64,000 nucleotides of DNA from Diphasiastrum complanatum (lineage: Eukaryota > Streptophyta > Lycopodiopsida > Lycopodiales > Lycopodiaceae), in the NCBI GenBank assembly GCA_029204225.1, contig CM055096.1, forward strand, positions 34,857,143-34,921,142, in the 5' to 3' direction. Both the position numbers and the translations under genes were made by a program. Below the pieces are notes generated by a model, which saw only the letters and a program-made list of their open reading frames with translations, did no database searches and was not told the DNA's origin. Below, one piece after another: positions 37,681 to 50,400 of the stretch (the stretch's first letter is position 1; every line of letters starts with the position of its first letter).

Positions 37681-40600
37681 ATGCAAGCGAAATTCCCAAT
37701 GGAAAGATTGGGTATCCGACGATGTTCTTCACAGCTGTTGATACTGGTCTGCAATATATCTATGGTGTGGCTCTTCAACGCTTGTCAAGGTACTGAAGAA
37801 GTCAGAGCTCACCAGGATGTGAACCCCTACCTTGAAAAGAAACTACTCAATGTATCCCTGACTGGCGATTATGGCAACAATGCAAGGGTCATGAACTGTA
37901 CCAGGATTGGTTTGAATGGAGAGCCTATCTTGCAAATTTCCAAGGTAAGGCAGAGCTGGAAAACATTTATCTTGTTTATTTTGCCTTTCATGTTATTTTA
38001 CAGGCAATACTTCCAATCATGTCAGATACTGGTTCAAAGTTTGTGGCAAGCTCGACATATCTGCAAGTGAATAGTGATTTCATTGTCCAACTTATCGTTG
38101 TGTAGCGTTATCAAATATTCCGACTACAGTGACCTGGTCTCCGACATCTTTCTCCTTTTCTACCTATGCCATCTTTACCAATAATTGAAAGTCCTTGAGT
38201 GTGATGTATATTCCTTCGAGTATTGATGAGTTGACATCAGATTAAAAGATGCGAGCTCCAAAAAACCATTGCCACTCCAACCTTCTGACCTAAATCCATC
38301 AAGCTCAGATAAGATCCCATCACATTAACAGACAGGCAATTTCATATTGCCTGAGTCCAGTTCATAGGATGAAGACCAGATTTTTATCTTATGCAAGGCT
38401 TGAACCTTGGGTGAGATAGGAATCGGGTGATTGCCATCTTTCGATGATCAAATTTGACTTCTACATTCACAATGACGGCTGCCACTTTTCTGGTATACTC
38501 AGGTGAATGGTTTTGGGACTAGCAATTTAATCTGCATTTTCAACTCGTGACCACATTTTTCATATACAGCGTGAGGCGTGAGTCGTGACACACGCAAACT
38601 TGTTAGAACTTAGTGCTAGCCTTCCATCATAACTTGGTCTCTTTCATCTACAGAGAAGTGATAGAAATTATTGCATTGTTTTTATGCATATGATTTCACC
38701 TACTCGTGAGTGATGGAGTATGTTTATCATCAGACATTGCTGATTCAATGATGGCATTGGTGTTCTAAGTTGTGTTGGGTAGGCTCAAAATGTTAACGAT
38801 TATGCATCAGTTTTTTTGTGTTTGGATAGGTAACATGCAAGTGTGATTGTCCAACGTCTCCAACTGATTAGTCTTGAACTTTCAATTTCTAGAAGAGACT
38901 TGTTTGATCTAGCTGGTATCAACTAAATGTTTGCTACCTGCCTATCCATGTTCCTAACGGCACTCAATAGTCCTTACAACATCCTTTTCTTACTTCAGCA
39001 CCTTTGAAAATGTCTGTTTTTTTAACAATTTGTTATTCAACCTATTGCCTTGTGCAAATGCATAATGCACTTTGGTCTCCATGATTCAAAATTGCTAATA
39101 TAGACCATGTCATTACTAGTTCTTTCTCTAGACATTGGCAGTACATGTATCAAGTATGGAAGAGCGCATCTGGCATTAGATATGAAAACATTGCTTATTT
39201 GTGACTTCTTGGCCCAACTCTTCAAAGTCGGGGATGGGTAACTTTTCCGACATGCAACAAAAACATTAACAAATAAAGTTTAAGCAAACAAGACACATCA
39301 TGTAAGAAAGTTAAGTCTCAAAGGATATAAAACTACTAATCAGTCATTGTTGTGAAACTTCACTATTTAGTTCACTCTCGTGATGATGATTGGTCAATAT
39401 TCAATGAAGTGTGTTCAAATCTGGTTCCCTAGAGGCTAGGGTCAGCATTGACTACCAATAACAACCTTCATCAGACCATAAACATCTTTCTTCACTTATT
39501 GGGAATTCGTAAAAGGGCATGGCATGCATGCAACTTCTTGTGAAATGTATCTCTCAGTTGCCACATATTCAAGTTAGTATGGGAGAAAGTATGCCCTTTA
39601 TTTGATATTGTGTTCATGTCGTTTTCGTGCTAGTTAGTAATGTATGCTATGCAATGAGGGGTTCATGCAGTAATTTTTTGTAAAGTATGGATTTTCTCTA
39701 AATTTTTTGAAGCTTACGGTTTTTCGTTCATACTTTACAGGTACTTCCAAGCGGTCAATTTTTTTGTTATAATTGTCTTTCACGGAGGAAGCATGCTACT
39801 TTTGGACACAATCCAAGGTAATTGAGTGGCATACTTGGTTATAGCAAGGTGTTATGAACAACCACTTAGGCCTTGGTTCTACATTTTATTATTTGTCATG
39901 TGTATCTTGTGTTACTAAGTTTCGGTGTTTTGGACCCATCATTTATTAGTGGCATTCAATAAACATATTGATTGATAAGTTGAGAAGTTATTGGGACCTT
40001 TAAGAAAGTGCCAATTTTATCTCTAATTAGGCCAACTTGAGATCTTATATGGGTATATATGTCTTGACTCTCATTCTATTTGAATTTGCTCAAGAGTACG
40101 CTTTCATCGCACATATATTCATATAGTAGTGTATGTGAGTAGCTCATTGTTGTCCTGCAGTTCTACATCCATCAGATTAGTATAGTCTCCTAAGATTTTG
40201 TTGGTGGGCTTGTGTGATCTTGGTCATTATTTGGTATGCTATTGAAGCACTTTCGAAGTATGGAGATGATGGACGCTACCATTTTGGTATGCGACTGTAC
40301 AAATATTTACACAACAAATGAATGAATCATGATTAGCAATGAGATAAGGGATGGAGAGTCTAGGAATCCAACATCCCCCCTTAATCTGGATCCTTGAATG
40401 CCTTGACTTTCAGATTCAAGATAGCATAGAATTCTTGTGTGCTTCCTGAGTCAACCCTTTTGTATGCCATGTACTAGGTTTTGCGAAATTTCAGACTTAC
40501 CTCCTTGTTGTCATGTGCCAACCTTAGCATTAAAACATCTAATTCATTCATGAACATCATATTACAATGAAAATGCAAGAAATCAAAAAAATACTCAAGA

Positions 40601-43600
40601 AATCAAGAAAATAGATAAACATAGCAAACCTTTACCAAAATAGGCAAAGTAAGGACTTTTATTCATCATTAGTGATCATTCATAAGATAGGCCTATTGCT
40701 AGAGCATGATCTAAGCTCTCATGTGATTGTAGGCACATGAACCACCATTCCATTCAAGAAAGTTCTCAAAGAGAACCTTCAAGAACACAAGAAAGCACTT
40801 AGAATTTGAAATTATCAAAGTGAACAATGGCCTCCAAATTTAGCACGACCTCAACTATTTATAGTGGTCATTTGTGCCTCTTCTATAAGTTTGGGGCCTT
40901 ATTAAGCTAAATTGGGCCTCACAACCATTATTACAATTCTGCTAATGCCAAATCAATTCTTTATTCACAGATACTGAACTGCTTAAAGCATGATCAGTCG
41001 CAGAGTAACAATGAGTAAGCCTATAGAGATTATCCTTGCCTCTTTTCGAGTGCAAGAACTCTCTTACATTTATCAAGAATCTTACATGAATCTACCTCAA
41101 ACTCTACCTTATGTCCTAAACGGCAAGCTTGACAATAAGGTCATGACAGCGTCCCAATCTTCGATCACTGAACCTATTGCTGCCATTTGCTCTAACGGAG
41201 TCTTGAATTGATTAATATCAGCAGAATCACCTTCTGACATTTTGAGTGAGAAGAATTTTCTCCTCAGATGCAGCTTCGAAGTGACATCTCTCACTTCGTA
41301 AAGTGTACTCAATATATCCCAAGCTTCTCTTGAAGATTGGGCTTGTCTGATGTGGCCAATTTGTGTGTCGGAGATGTTAAGGGTGACTAAGGGCGACCAT
41401 TTCCCATAATTCCTTGGCCATCAGTACGACTTTCATCTTGAATTTCCATAAATGGTAATTTGAACCATCGAGTTTGTCTACCATTAGAGGAGACCGTGAT
41501 TGCGAATCCATTAGGAGGTTCCAGATGAGTATGTGTAGATAGTAGATTATCTGATTGTGAAACAATTATAACAAGTGTCTACTCTCTGTATCGGAACACT
41601 GTATGTTCCTCGGTGCATGGATTTGCATTTATCGGATTCAAACCATCTTCGATAAATCGAAGATCGTTTTACTTGATCCTAGCTTCGAAGCCACTGGGAT
41701 CGAAACAATCAATTCCGTAGACATGCACAAAATAGATTGATTTACAGTGTAATTGCGGAAGCGAGATAGTGCGGAGCTTAGAGCATTATGATCGACATAG
41801 ATTATGAATAATTTAATGTACGAATCAGTTCATCTGCATGACTACGACTTTGACAATAAAAGATACAATGCATACGACATGGCACGACAATACTCGAGTT
41901 TCTGAAACGAGTTCGACTTAGTCAAACAATGTGTACAAGTTTGAATGCAGTTTCATGCGCGATCTTTCTGATACAATACTTTGTGATAACAGAGAGAAAG
42001 ATCGAATAATGCGCAAGTGAAAATCGACGTAGCGACAGAGTAACTTAACTGAGTAACTTCTTTGCATGGATTGTTATTGAATATATACACATGGCTAACT
42101 GATTAAAAGAATGCTTAATCTGTACTTTTACAAATAGGTTTTAAGACACTACGTGTTGTTAGACGAAATCCGATTCCGTTAGAGATTTTGTCCAGGCGTG
42201 ATGAAGGTACTTTTGAGTCGCCGAATGTTCGATTCGAGTATTCGAGTCGATGGTGATAGGCGAATAATCGATGATAGCCAAATAGTTGTTGAATGGCCGA
42301 TAGTTCAAAATTGATGGTGGCACTCGGTTCAATGGTGATTCGATTGTTCGGCTATGTTGACAGAATACTGTCATCGAATCCTTTGTATTTCTACAGTTTG
42401 TTAGGAAACTAGTGTATTTCTGCAGATATGCTACTATACAAATATTTACACAACAAATGAATGGATCTAGATAGTTACAAGCTAAGATTCACTAGCTATG
42501 CTAGAAAGCAGGACTTAAGCTAGAAAGTAGGAAGAGAGAATGCTTAAGGAGGCTAAAGAGGAGCAATCATCATAAACTGAATAAAGGAATACAGTGCTGC
42601 CCTACATATACCCTCTCCCTGAATCAAATAGAGGATTCAAAAAAGGGAGGGAAAAGGATTTGGACGGAAAATAGTGCACCCTCCCAATAGGAGGACCCCC
42701 ACTCCAAATCAACGTGACCAAGTCCTAAAAATATGACCAAATAGGGCCCAAGGCCAGTATATTAATAAAAAGGGCCCTTAGGCCTGCTTATGCATAATAA
42801 CGAATAAAAGAATGGACGCGGCGAATGTAATGAGCCAAGTCCATAAGTTAGATTAGCAATGAGATTAGGGATGGAGAGGGCATATGAAACTATTTTGCAC
42901 TAGAGAGCAAGTGCATCTAGTAGTAAATCCTAATTCTATTGGCAAACTGTGTCTACTCTTGGCATAAAAGCAATAATCCTGCTGGGTGAGATCGATTAAT
43001 GATTTACACATATAGCTATCATTCTCTACAAGTTAGACAGGATGGAAGTCTATGGTAAGCCTTGACTTCAATTCCGATCATTGCTAGAGAGCAACAATCT
43101 CATAATACCTCTCATGCACAATTTTCATGATTTAATATAGATGATAGTACTTGCATGAAATTCTATCTTGTGTTTGAATGATAAAGTGCATGATCTAGTA
43201 GGTTGATAAAATCTACATATAATCATCCAGATTTTCAACATTTTTCATCTCATCTTCGTTGTCCATTCAAGCATGGATACATATATTTTGCAAAAATCAA
43301 CTTCATATTGGCTTGCGCGCTTTGAAGTAATCATATGATTTGATTAGACATGAATCCAACTAAAGATTTGAAGCAAATGAATTGTTGTCTTAATAATAGT
43401 TGCTCTACTTATACTACTCTTAAGAACACCCTTCATGGAGAGCTAATCTTTGCTTCTACAACATTCACATCTCCTGTCAAGAGTTTGTTGAATTGCTATG
43501 GGTAAATGAGCACATAAGGGCCATCTATGGAAGGTTTTAAGACACACCCACACATGGTTGTGACATATTCTATGTGATTTTCTTAGAGGAACTATAAAGA

Positions 43601-44431
43601 CCCGAAGTTTGTTATGATGCCGATATGCCTCAAGAGGAAGACCTGATTCCACTCCCCACTAGCACTCCTCACCTGATTTCACTCCTCTCTAGCACTCTAA
43701 GTGAAACTCTCCATGTCCAAATTCAGCATACTTGACACCAATGTAATACTGGTCAAGTTGAAATGGCTTCCTATGGAAGAAGTGCAAGCTCATGTCTTCT
43801 AATTTCATGTCCAAATTTGTGTGGCAGATTGGAGTTGAACCCATGACTTCATGGAGAGGAAAGGTAGTCTAGCCAACTCACTACTTATTGGAGAAGTGTC
43901 CTCTAAACCTATCACGTACATTTGACCTATATTATGTAGTTTATCCATTAATTGCGTGTTAATTCATATTGGGCTCAGAAAACCAGACCTGGTCAATTAA
44001 GACGCATTGAATGGTTTAGCAGCTTGTGAGTTTCCTCTTGAGAATCTGGAGAAGCAATGCTCCTTTGTAGGGCTTGCAAGACATGCTATTGAATATTTTT
44101 TGTTTCTAGTGTTCATTGAAGATTCATTTTCATTGGTTGTTTGCAGTTCAATTGACCTATCATGCATCATATCTTATAGTTTATTTGTTACTTATGAAGC
44201 ATAATTTAGTGCAAATTGTTTTTGTTATGAATGTCTTATAGATGGCCAGGATCTCGTCGCCTCCTTGTGAGTAAACAATCAGATTGGTATTGTCGATGTA
44301 CTTGCATTTTCTATAAATTGCGAGTGAAGCCTCAACTTTCCAGTTGCAAGTTGCAATACATTTGGCCTGCTATTGCTCAACCATGGCATACGACTAATCA
44401 GACAAATTTGGAGCCAATCCCAAAACAAAAG
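37681..44431 (+). CDS. 5' exons: signal peptide and unrecognised ectodomain
   Basis: First exon: ATG, then a hydrophobic core ([16 protein letters not shown]) typical of a secretory signal, and two N-glycosylation sites (NVS, NCT). It ends at AAG before a strong donor, gtaagg. An alternative start is the Met at 37,699. Exon 2 gives [16 protein letters not shown]. Exon 3 gives [17 protein letters not shown]. Exon 4, whose first base completes the Arg codon of exon 3, gives [12 protein letters not shown] and [16 protein letters not shown]. The seven or so Cys residues suggest disulfides. I do not recognise a lectin, LRR, malectin, WAK or PAN domain. Phase agreement over four exons supports a real gene; identity of the domain is unknown. 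Confidence 0.5.
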
Positions 44432-47400
44432 GTGGGTTTATCGAGCTAGTTTTAGCTTGCATTTCATTAATCTTGAGAATTGCCGAAACATCTTGCAAAA
44501 TCTTATGTAAATTAGTGATGTGTATTGTTGCAAATGATAAATGGGATGACTAGCTTTGCATGGCAGGTTAAATCACTTTGACAGCTTGTTTCTTTATTTT
44601 TAGATGTAATATCAGCTTGTGCCGTCCATTATAATGCACGATAAAATATGTAGTCGGCTGCTTTTATCAGTACATTGGCAAAAACTATCATATAACAAAT
44701 CATGGAACTTTTGAGTCAATGCTTACGTTGTTTCTTGAAAAGTTTAGATAGGATGAATGGCAGTATAGACCTCGCATTCACATACATATATATCTAAGGA
44801 AGCGGGTGGCGCGTCCGAGTACTAGTAAAGAGTGACGGGCAATGGCGAACGTGCATTGATGGCGGATGTGCACGCGCACGTGCGTGCGTGCATGCGTGCC
44901 CTAATGGCTTTGTGTATGTGTGTGTGTGTGTTTAGGGAGTGTGTGTGTGGGTTTAGGGAGTGTGTGTGTGTGTGTGGTTGTGGATTAGGATTAGGTTGTA
45001 GCTTTAGGCTTTAGGCCTAGGCTGGGTGTGTGTGTGTGTGTTAGGGTTTAGGGTTTAGGGTGTGTGTGTGTGTGTGTGTGTTTACGGAGTGTGTGTGTGT
45101 GTGTGCTGTGTGTGTGTATGGGTATGTGTGTGGGTCTGCGTGTGTTTGTGGGTGTGCGCACTGTGTTGTGTGTATGTGTATTTGTGTGCGTGCTGTGTTT
45201 GTGTTTGTGTGCATGTGCATGTGCTGGCGACGATCTGGGTGACGGCAAATGATTTGGATGGCGGTTGATGGTTTAGAAGGAAGTTCTGAACACCTCTCGT
45301 CCGAAGTTTTGACCGTTTTTTACTGAATCCGACCAATTTTTTGGCTCGACGGGCCTAGAATCTCAAGATTGCGTTTAGGGTTTCTAGTTTGGACGCACGT
45401 TTCGCTGCCAGTATTGAACCATTTGGAGCCCGGTTTAGTCATGTGGATTTGTCTCGACATGCAGCAGAGGACGGAACAAATGGTTTGGTTTACGGACTCC
45501 GTTCCGTGACATTGGACCAATTCCGGACAAACGTCGTTGAAATTGAGCTGCAAATGGTCCAGTGGGTTCGTGTCGAGCCCCCGAACCTATGGACACCTCC
45601 CGTTCGAAGTTCTGACTGTTTTTTACTGAATCCGACCAATTTATGGCTCGATGGGCCTAGAATCCCAGGACTGCATTTAGGGTTTCTGGTTTGGACGCAC
45701 GTTGCGCTGTGAGTACTGAACCGTTTGGAGCCCGGTTTAGTCCTGTGGGTTCGTCTCGACGTGCAGCACAGGATGGAACAGACGGTCTGAAAAACGAACT
45801 TCGTTCGGCAACACTGAACCAATTCTTGAGGATGCTGAAAAATAGTCCATTTAGTGGGATTCCCCCCGGCAGAAAGGGCGTTTATGGACAAACGACGTCG
45901 GAATTGAGCTGCAAATGGTTTTGTGGATTTGTGCCGAGCCCACGAAGCTGTGGACACCTCCCGTCCGAGGTTTTGACTGTTTTCTACTGAATCCGACCAA
46001 TTCTTGGCTCAACGGGCCTAGAATCCCAGAACTGCGTTTAGGGTTTCTGGTTCGGACGCACGTTTCGTGTGAGTATTGAATCGTTTGGAGTCCGTTTTAG
46101 TCCTGTGGGTTCGTCTTGGTGTGCAGCACAAGACGGCACAGACGGCCTAGAAATTGGACTCCGTTCGGCGACATTGGATCAGTTCTCAGAGATGTTGGAA
46201 AGCAGTCCATTTAGTGGCATTCCCCCCAACAAAAATGGCGTTTCTGGACAAACGGCATCAAAATTGACCTGCAAATAGTCTTGTGGGTTCGTGTTGAGCC
46301 CACGAACCTGTGGACACCTCCCGTCCAAATTTCTGACCGATTTTTACTGAATCCGATCAATTTCTGGCTTAGTGGACCTAGATTCTCAAAATCGTGTTTA
46401 GGGTTTCTTGTTCGGACGCATGTTTCGCTATGAGTACTAAACAGTTTGGAGCCTGGTCTAGTCCTGTGGGTTCGTCTCGGCGTGCAGCACAGGACGGAAC
46501 AATTCGTCTGAAAAACAGACTCCGTTCGGCGACACTGGACCGGTTCTCAGGGATGCTAAAAAGTAGTCCATTTAGTGGCATTCCCCCCCAACAGAAAGGG
46601 TGTTTCCAGACAAGCACCGTCAGAATTGAGCTGCAAATGGTCCTATAAGTTTGTGTCGAGCCCACGAACTTGTGGACACCTCCCATCCGAGGTTTTGACT
46701 GTTTTTGACTGAATCCGACCAATTCCTGGCTCGATGGGCCTAGAATCCCAGAACTATGTTTAGGGTTTCTGATTTGGACGCACGTTTCACTATGAGTACT
46801 GAACCGTTTGGAGTCCAGTTTAGTGCTGTAGGTTTGTATCGGCATGCAGCATAGGACAAAACAGACAGTCTGAAAAACGGACTTCATTCGACAACACTGA
46901 ACCGGTTCTCGAGGATGCTGAAAAGTAGTCCATTTAGTGGCATCCCCCGGGCAGAAAGGGCGTGTCCAGACAAACAGCGTCGGAATTGAGCTGCAAATGA
47001 TCTCGTGGGTTCATGTCGAGCCCACAAACCTGTGGAAATCTCCCGTCTGAGGTTTTGACTATGTTTTACTGAATCCGACTGGCTCGACGGGCCTAGAATC
47101 CCAGAACAAAAAATCAAAATTATTTGTTTGTTAACAAACCCCACCCTGCCTCACCATCTCCATCTCCATCTCCAACTCAATGACTCATCCTTCACCCTCC
47201 CTACCTTGTCTCTTCCAGTCACGGCCCGCCCTGCTCCTCCTTGTCTCGGCCATGCTCGCTCCTCCCTGTCGCGCTCTATAGCCTGCACACACACCCTGCT
47301 TCTCCCTGTCTCGACGTCTTGACCACGCCCGCGTGCTCTACAGCCTGTTCACACGATTGATGCCATTGGATCCAGGTTCACAATCTTAAAGTTATGGGAG

Positions 47401-50400
47401 GCTGATGACAAAATAGTTTTTTTTTAAAAAAAACGCAGAAAAGATAAAGGGATTAGTCGGAAACGCCTCGGTTGGAGCCAGTGTTGAGGTAATAGATGCT
47501 CTTCCTAATCTGGAAATCGTGTCAATGCACAATGTGGTGTTTGGTTTCCCTACTGCCTGGTGCACTAACCTGCTCCACCTTATACTTAAAGCCGGTGATC
47601 CAATGAACGTGGAAAATTACCGTACTATTATGATTAGTCATATCATGGCTAAGCTTTTTGGCTCGATCCTGCAGTCTATTGTTAGCTCAAAAGCAGAAGC
47701 GGATGGTTTACATGCTCTTGGACAGGCAGGTTTCAGGACTGGTTATTCTACTACGGTTCATCATTGAGGAGGCTAAGCATCGTAAGCAACGGATTTATTG
47801 TTTCTTTGTAGATTTCCGCAAAGCTTTTGACTCTGTACCTAGACATCTTTTGCTTCAACGCCTGGTCTCACTTGGCTTTTCACAGGAGGTTATTGCTTCT
47901 ATTACCACCTTATATGAGAGGGTTCTTGCTAGACTCAGAGACGGTACAGGATGGTCACCTCAGATATGCGGGACGATACTTTTTATTATGATGGACGACA
48001 GTTGGAGATAGTTGCCTCTTACACTTACCTCGGAGTTCTCTTTTCTGGTCCTCTGCTTAGTTTTCGACCAACATCCACAACTTGCCTGCGTAAGGGACAG
48101 TGCCCTTGTACAGATGGAGAGACTTGCCCCAGAGAGTGCCTGCAGTTGAGCAGCGATATGCTTGAGTACACTTGAGCCCGCGCAGGGAAATTGAGCGAAC
48201 GACAACGTGAGACAGAGCAAGAGTTTACCTGTAACTGAGCTCTCCTAACACGATCTTAATCTAACACAAGTCTCAATGGGGCAACATACTTGTTTTTTTA
48301 ATGTCTGGACACTTAGGACGTGTGACATTTAGAGACTTCATGACTGATGAAGCTCAAGTGAACTGGAATGCGGTTCGTCTGCTCCTCGAGCCTGCTACGG
48401 ATAACAGTGTCACTGCTGAGGAGGCGAATGTACGAGAACCAGTCCGCACGCAGCTCTGCATCGTCGTACTGCCTCTCGCTCTGAAACAGCGGATGCAGTA
48501 TGTGGGCCACACTGTGAATGGGCCAGTGAAACTTGTCTCATCGTCGCTGCCACAAGTGCCTGATAGGCTCCAACCTGTGGACCAAACCATGTGGAGGCAA
48601 CAATTACATACCATCGTGTTGCGGCAGCAAGACGAAAGAGAGTGCGAAATGGAAGTAAGGACGGTGAGACGGAAAAAAGTTATACCTGGCAGGGTCCAGC
48701 TCAGAACGCTGGAGAGACTCGCCTATGCGGTCCATGAACTCGTAAATGAGGCCCATCGTGCACCCCTCGCGATCAACGAGCCTCTGAACAGAGTAGATGG
48801 GGCGCATGACGTCCATCAGCTGCTGCATATCCACCCAGAAAGGCTCCATGAATAAGATGTCATGGAAGGCCAAGCCCTCTGGGGTCGTGGATAGGTCCAT
48901 GGCGGTGAACTTTGCAGAAGTAGCCATGTGCCGCAAATCACCCTTGAGCTTGTGTAGCCGCTCAAGCATGATGAACTTGTAGGCGAAGCGGGTGCGAGCG
49001 GGCTTCTTCAAGTCGAGCCTGCATTGACAAACGGAATGAGAGACACACATGAAACGAGCAAAAAAAAAAAGAAGCATCTTGAACGAGCCAAAAAATAAGT
49101 AGCAGCTTACCTGCTGAATGTGCGGAAAAGGGCAGTCATGCGGCGCTTGCATGTGACGAAGTCCACAACCGCAAGTGCCCTCGTGAGAATCTCACTGACC
49201 CAAGGTAGGCGCCCGATGGAATGCAGGAGGAGGTCCAGTGAGTGTGCGGCACATGGAGTCCACACAATGGAGGGGTAGTCTGCCATAAGAAGCTCCCCCA
49301 TACCGCGACAGTTGGACGCATTGTCTGTCACAACCTTTCGCGATACGTTCACACGATCAGTTCACAGCTTGGAAACACATTGCAATCAATCGAAAACTAC
49401 GCATCAACATTAAGCAGTAAATGACCAAGCAACTAATGAAAGAAGATTATAACTGGACAACGCGCTGTGGCCCGACCTCCTCTATCGCTGCGCGAATGAT
49501 GCCGTAAAATGTACTCGGCCGAATGCACTCTCCTTGCCTCGGAGGCGTCGATGTTGCGCAACAACTAGAAATAATCACGTTGATGAGTGGACGTCTGCGA
49601 CGATCAGTCCACCCATCAACCATGATGGAATAGCCGTATCTATTCCAAGCCTCATGTAGTGCGGCCAGTCTCTCTCTAACTGATGCAACCCGGTCCTGGA
49701 GCAAAGGGCCTCGTAGTGCGTCGGTTGTGGGTGGTGTGTAGCCGGGCTCGCAGACTGCAACTTTCGAGATAGCCTCTCGAAAGATGCGGGATGATGCCAT
49801 GATAAAGGGGAGGTTCAGGTCATAGAACATCTGTGCTATGGTCCTGGTGGCCTCTCTGTTCTGCCCCTCTCTGAAAGATCCCGACATGGACATCTGTCTG
49901 GTGCCTCGGGATGTGGATGGCTGGGAGGATGTGGATGGACGATGCGGATCTGGAGGTGGTGGCATAGGTGCAGGTGCGGAAGCGGAGGATGTGGACGGGC
50001 CGTGCAGATCTGACAGTGATGACACAGGCGTACGTGCAGCAGTGGAGGCTGTGGATCCATGGGGAGTACTGGCGGAGGGGTTATGGTGGCTGTGGCGGAG
50101 GCGGAGGCGGTGGCGGTGGTGGGTGCGGATGCGACAGTGGGGATGGGGGCGGTGGCGCTGGGTGTACCGGGTCCGGGCGTTGGACGCGGACGCGGACGCG
50201 GGCATTCCGGCCCGGACCCCCATGTATATATATATATAGATTACATGTAGGATTGTATTCACAACCCTCTTGAAGGATTGTGAATGCCTAGGCCCACAAT
50301 ACATGGTAGTCGTGCACATCTACACGTGCACATCAACACTTGTCACAAAAATACTGATAGATCTACATCAACATCCCACCTCATAGCAAGAGTTTATCAT

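Larger units (their letters stand above)
40297..42880. repeat. Direct-repeat pair flanking a Copia relic
   Basis: The blocks tacaaatatttacacaac (through aaatgaatg) and gattagcaatgagat (through gggatggagag) occur together at 40,297-40,361. They occur again, further apart, at 42,434-42,462 and 42,852-42,880. The left copy looks like a deleted version of the right. This could be an LTR pair, a segmental duplication around the Copia relic, or a short repeat family. Confidence 0.5.

Noticed and set aside
37945-38070. Read-through of the first kinase exon to 38,070
   Set aside because: A strong gtaagg donor and tttacag acceptor give a phase-matched join; the read-through tail has no features. The 59-bp intron is short, so this stays an alternative.
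45048-45336. Thr-His and Cys-Val repeat frames
   Set aside because: By-products of TG-rich low-complexity DNA.
45389-46887. Several 70-169-codon frames on both strands
   Set aside because: They repeat with the 360-bp satellite, whose period is divisible by three, so frames stay open by default. No start, domain or codon signature supports a protein.
48301-48855. 184-codon plus-strand reading frame
   Set aside because: It is the antisense shadow of the hAT transposase exons on the minus strand, which carry recognisable hAT blocks.
49838-50273. Plus-strand Gly/Trp-rich frames of 100-133 codons
   Set aside because: Antisense of the Ser/Pro/His-rich N-terminus of the hAT transposase; composition artefact.
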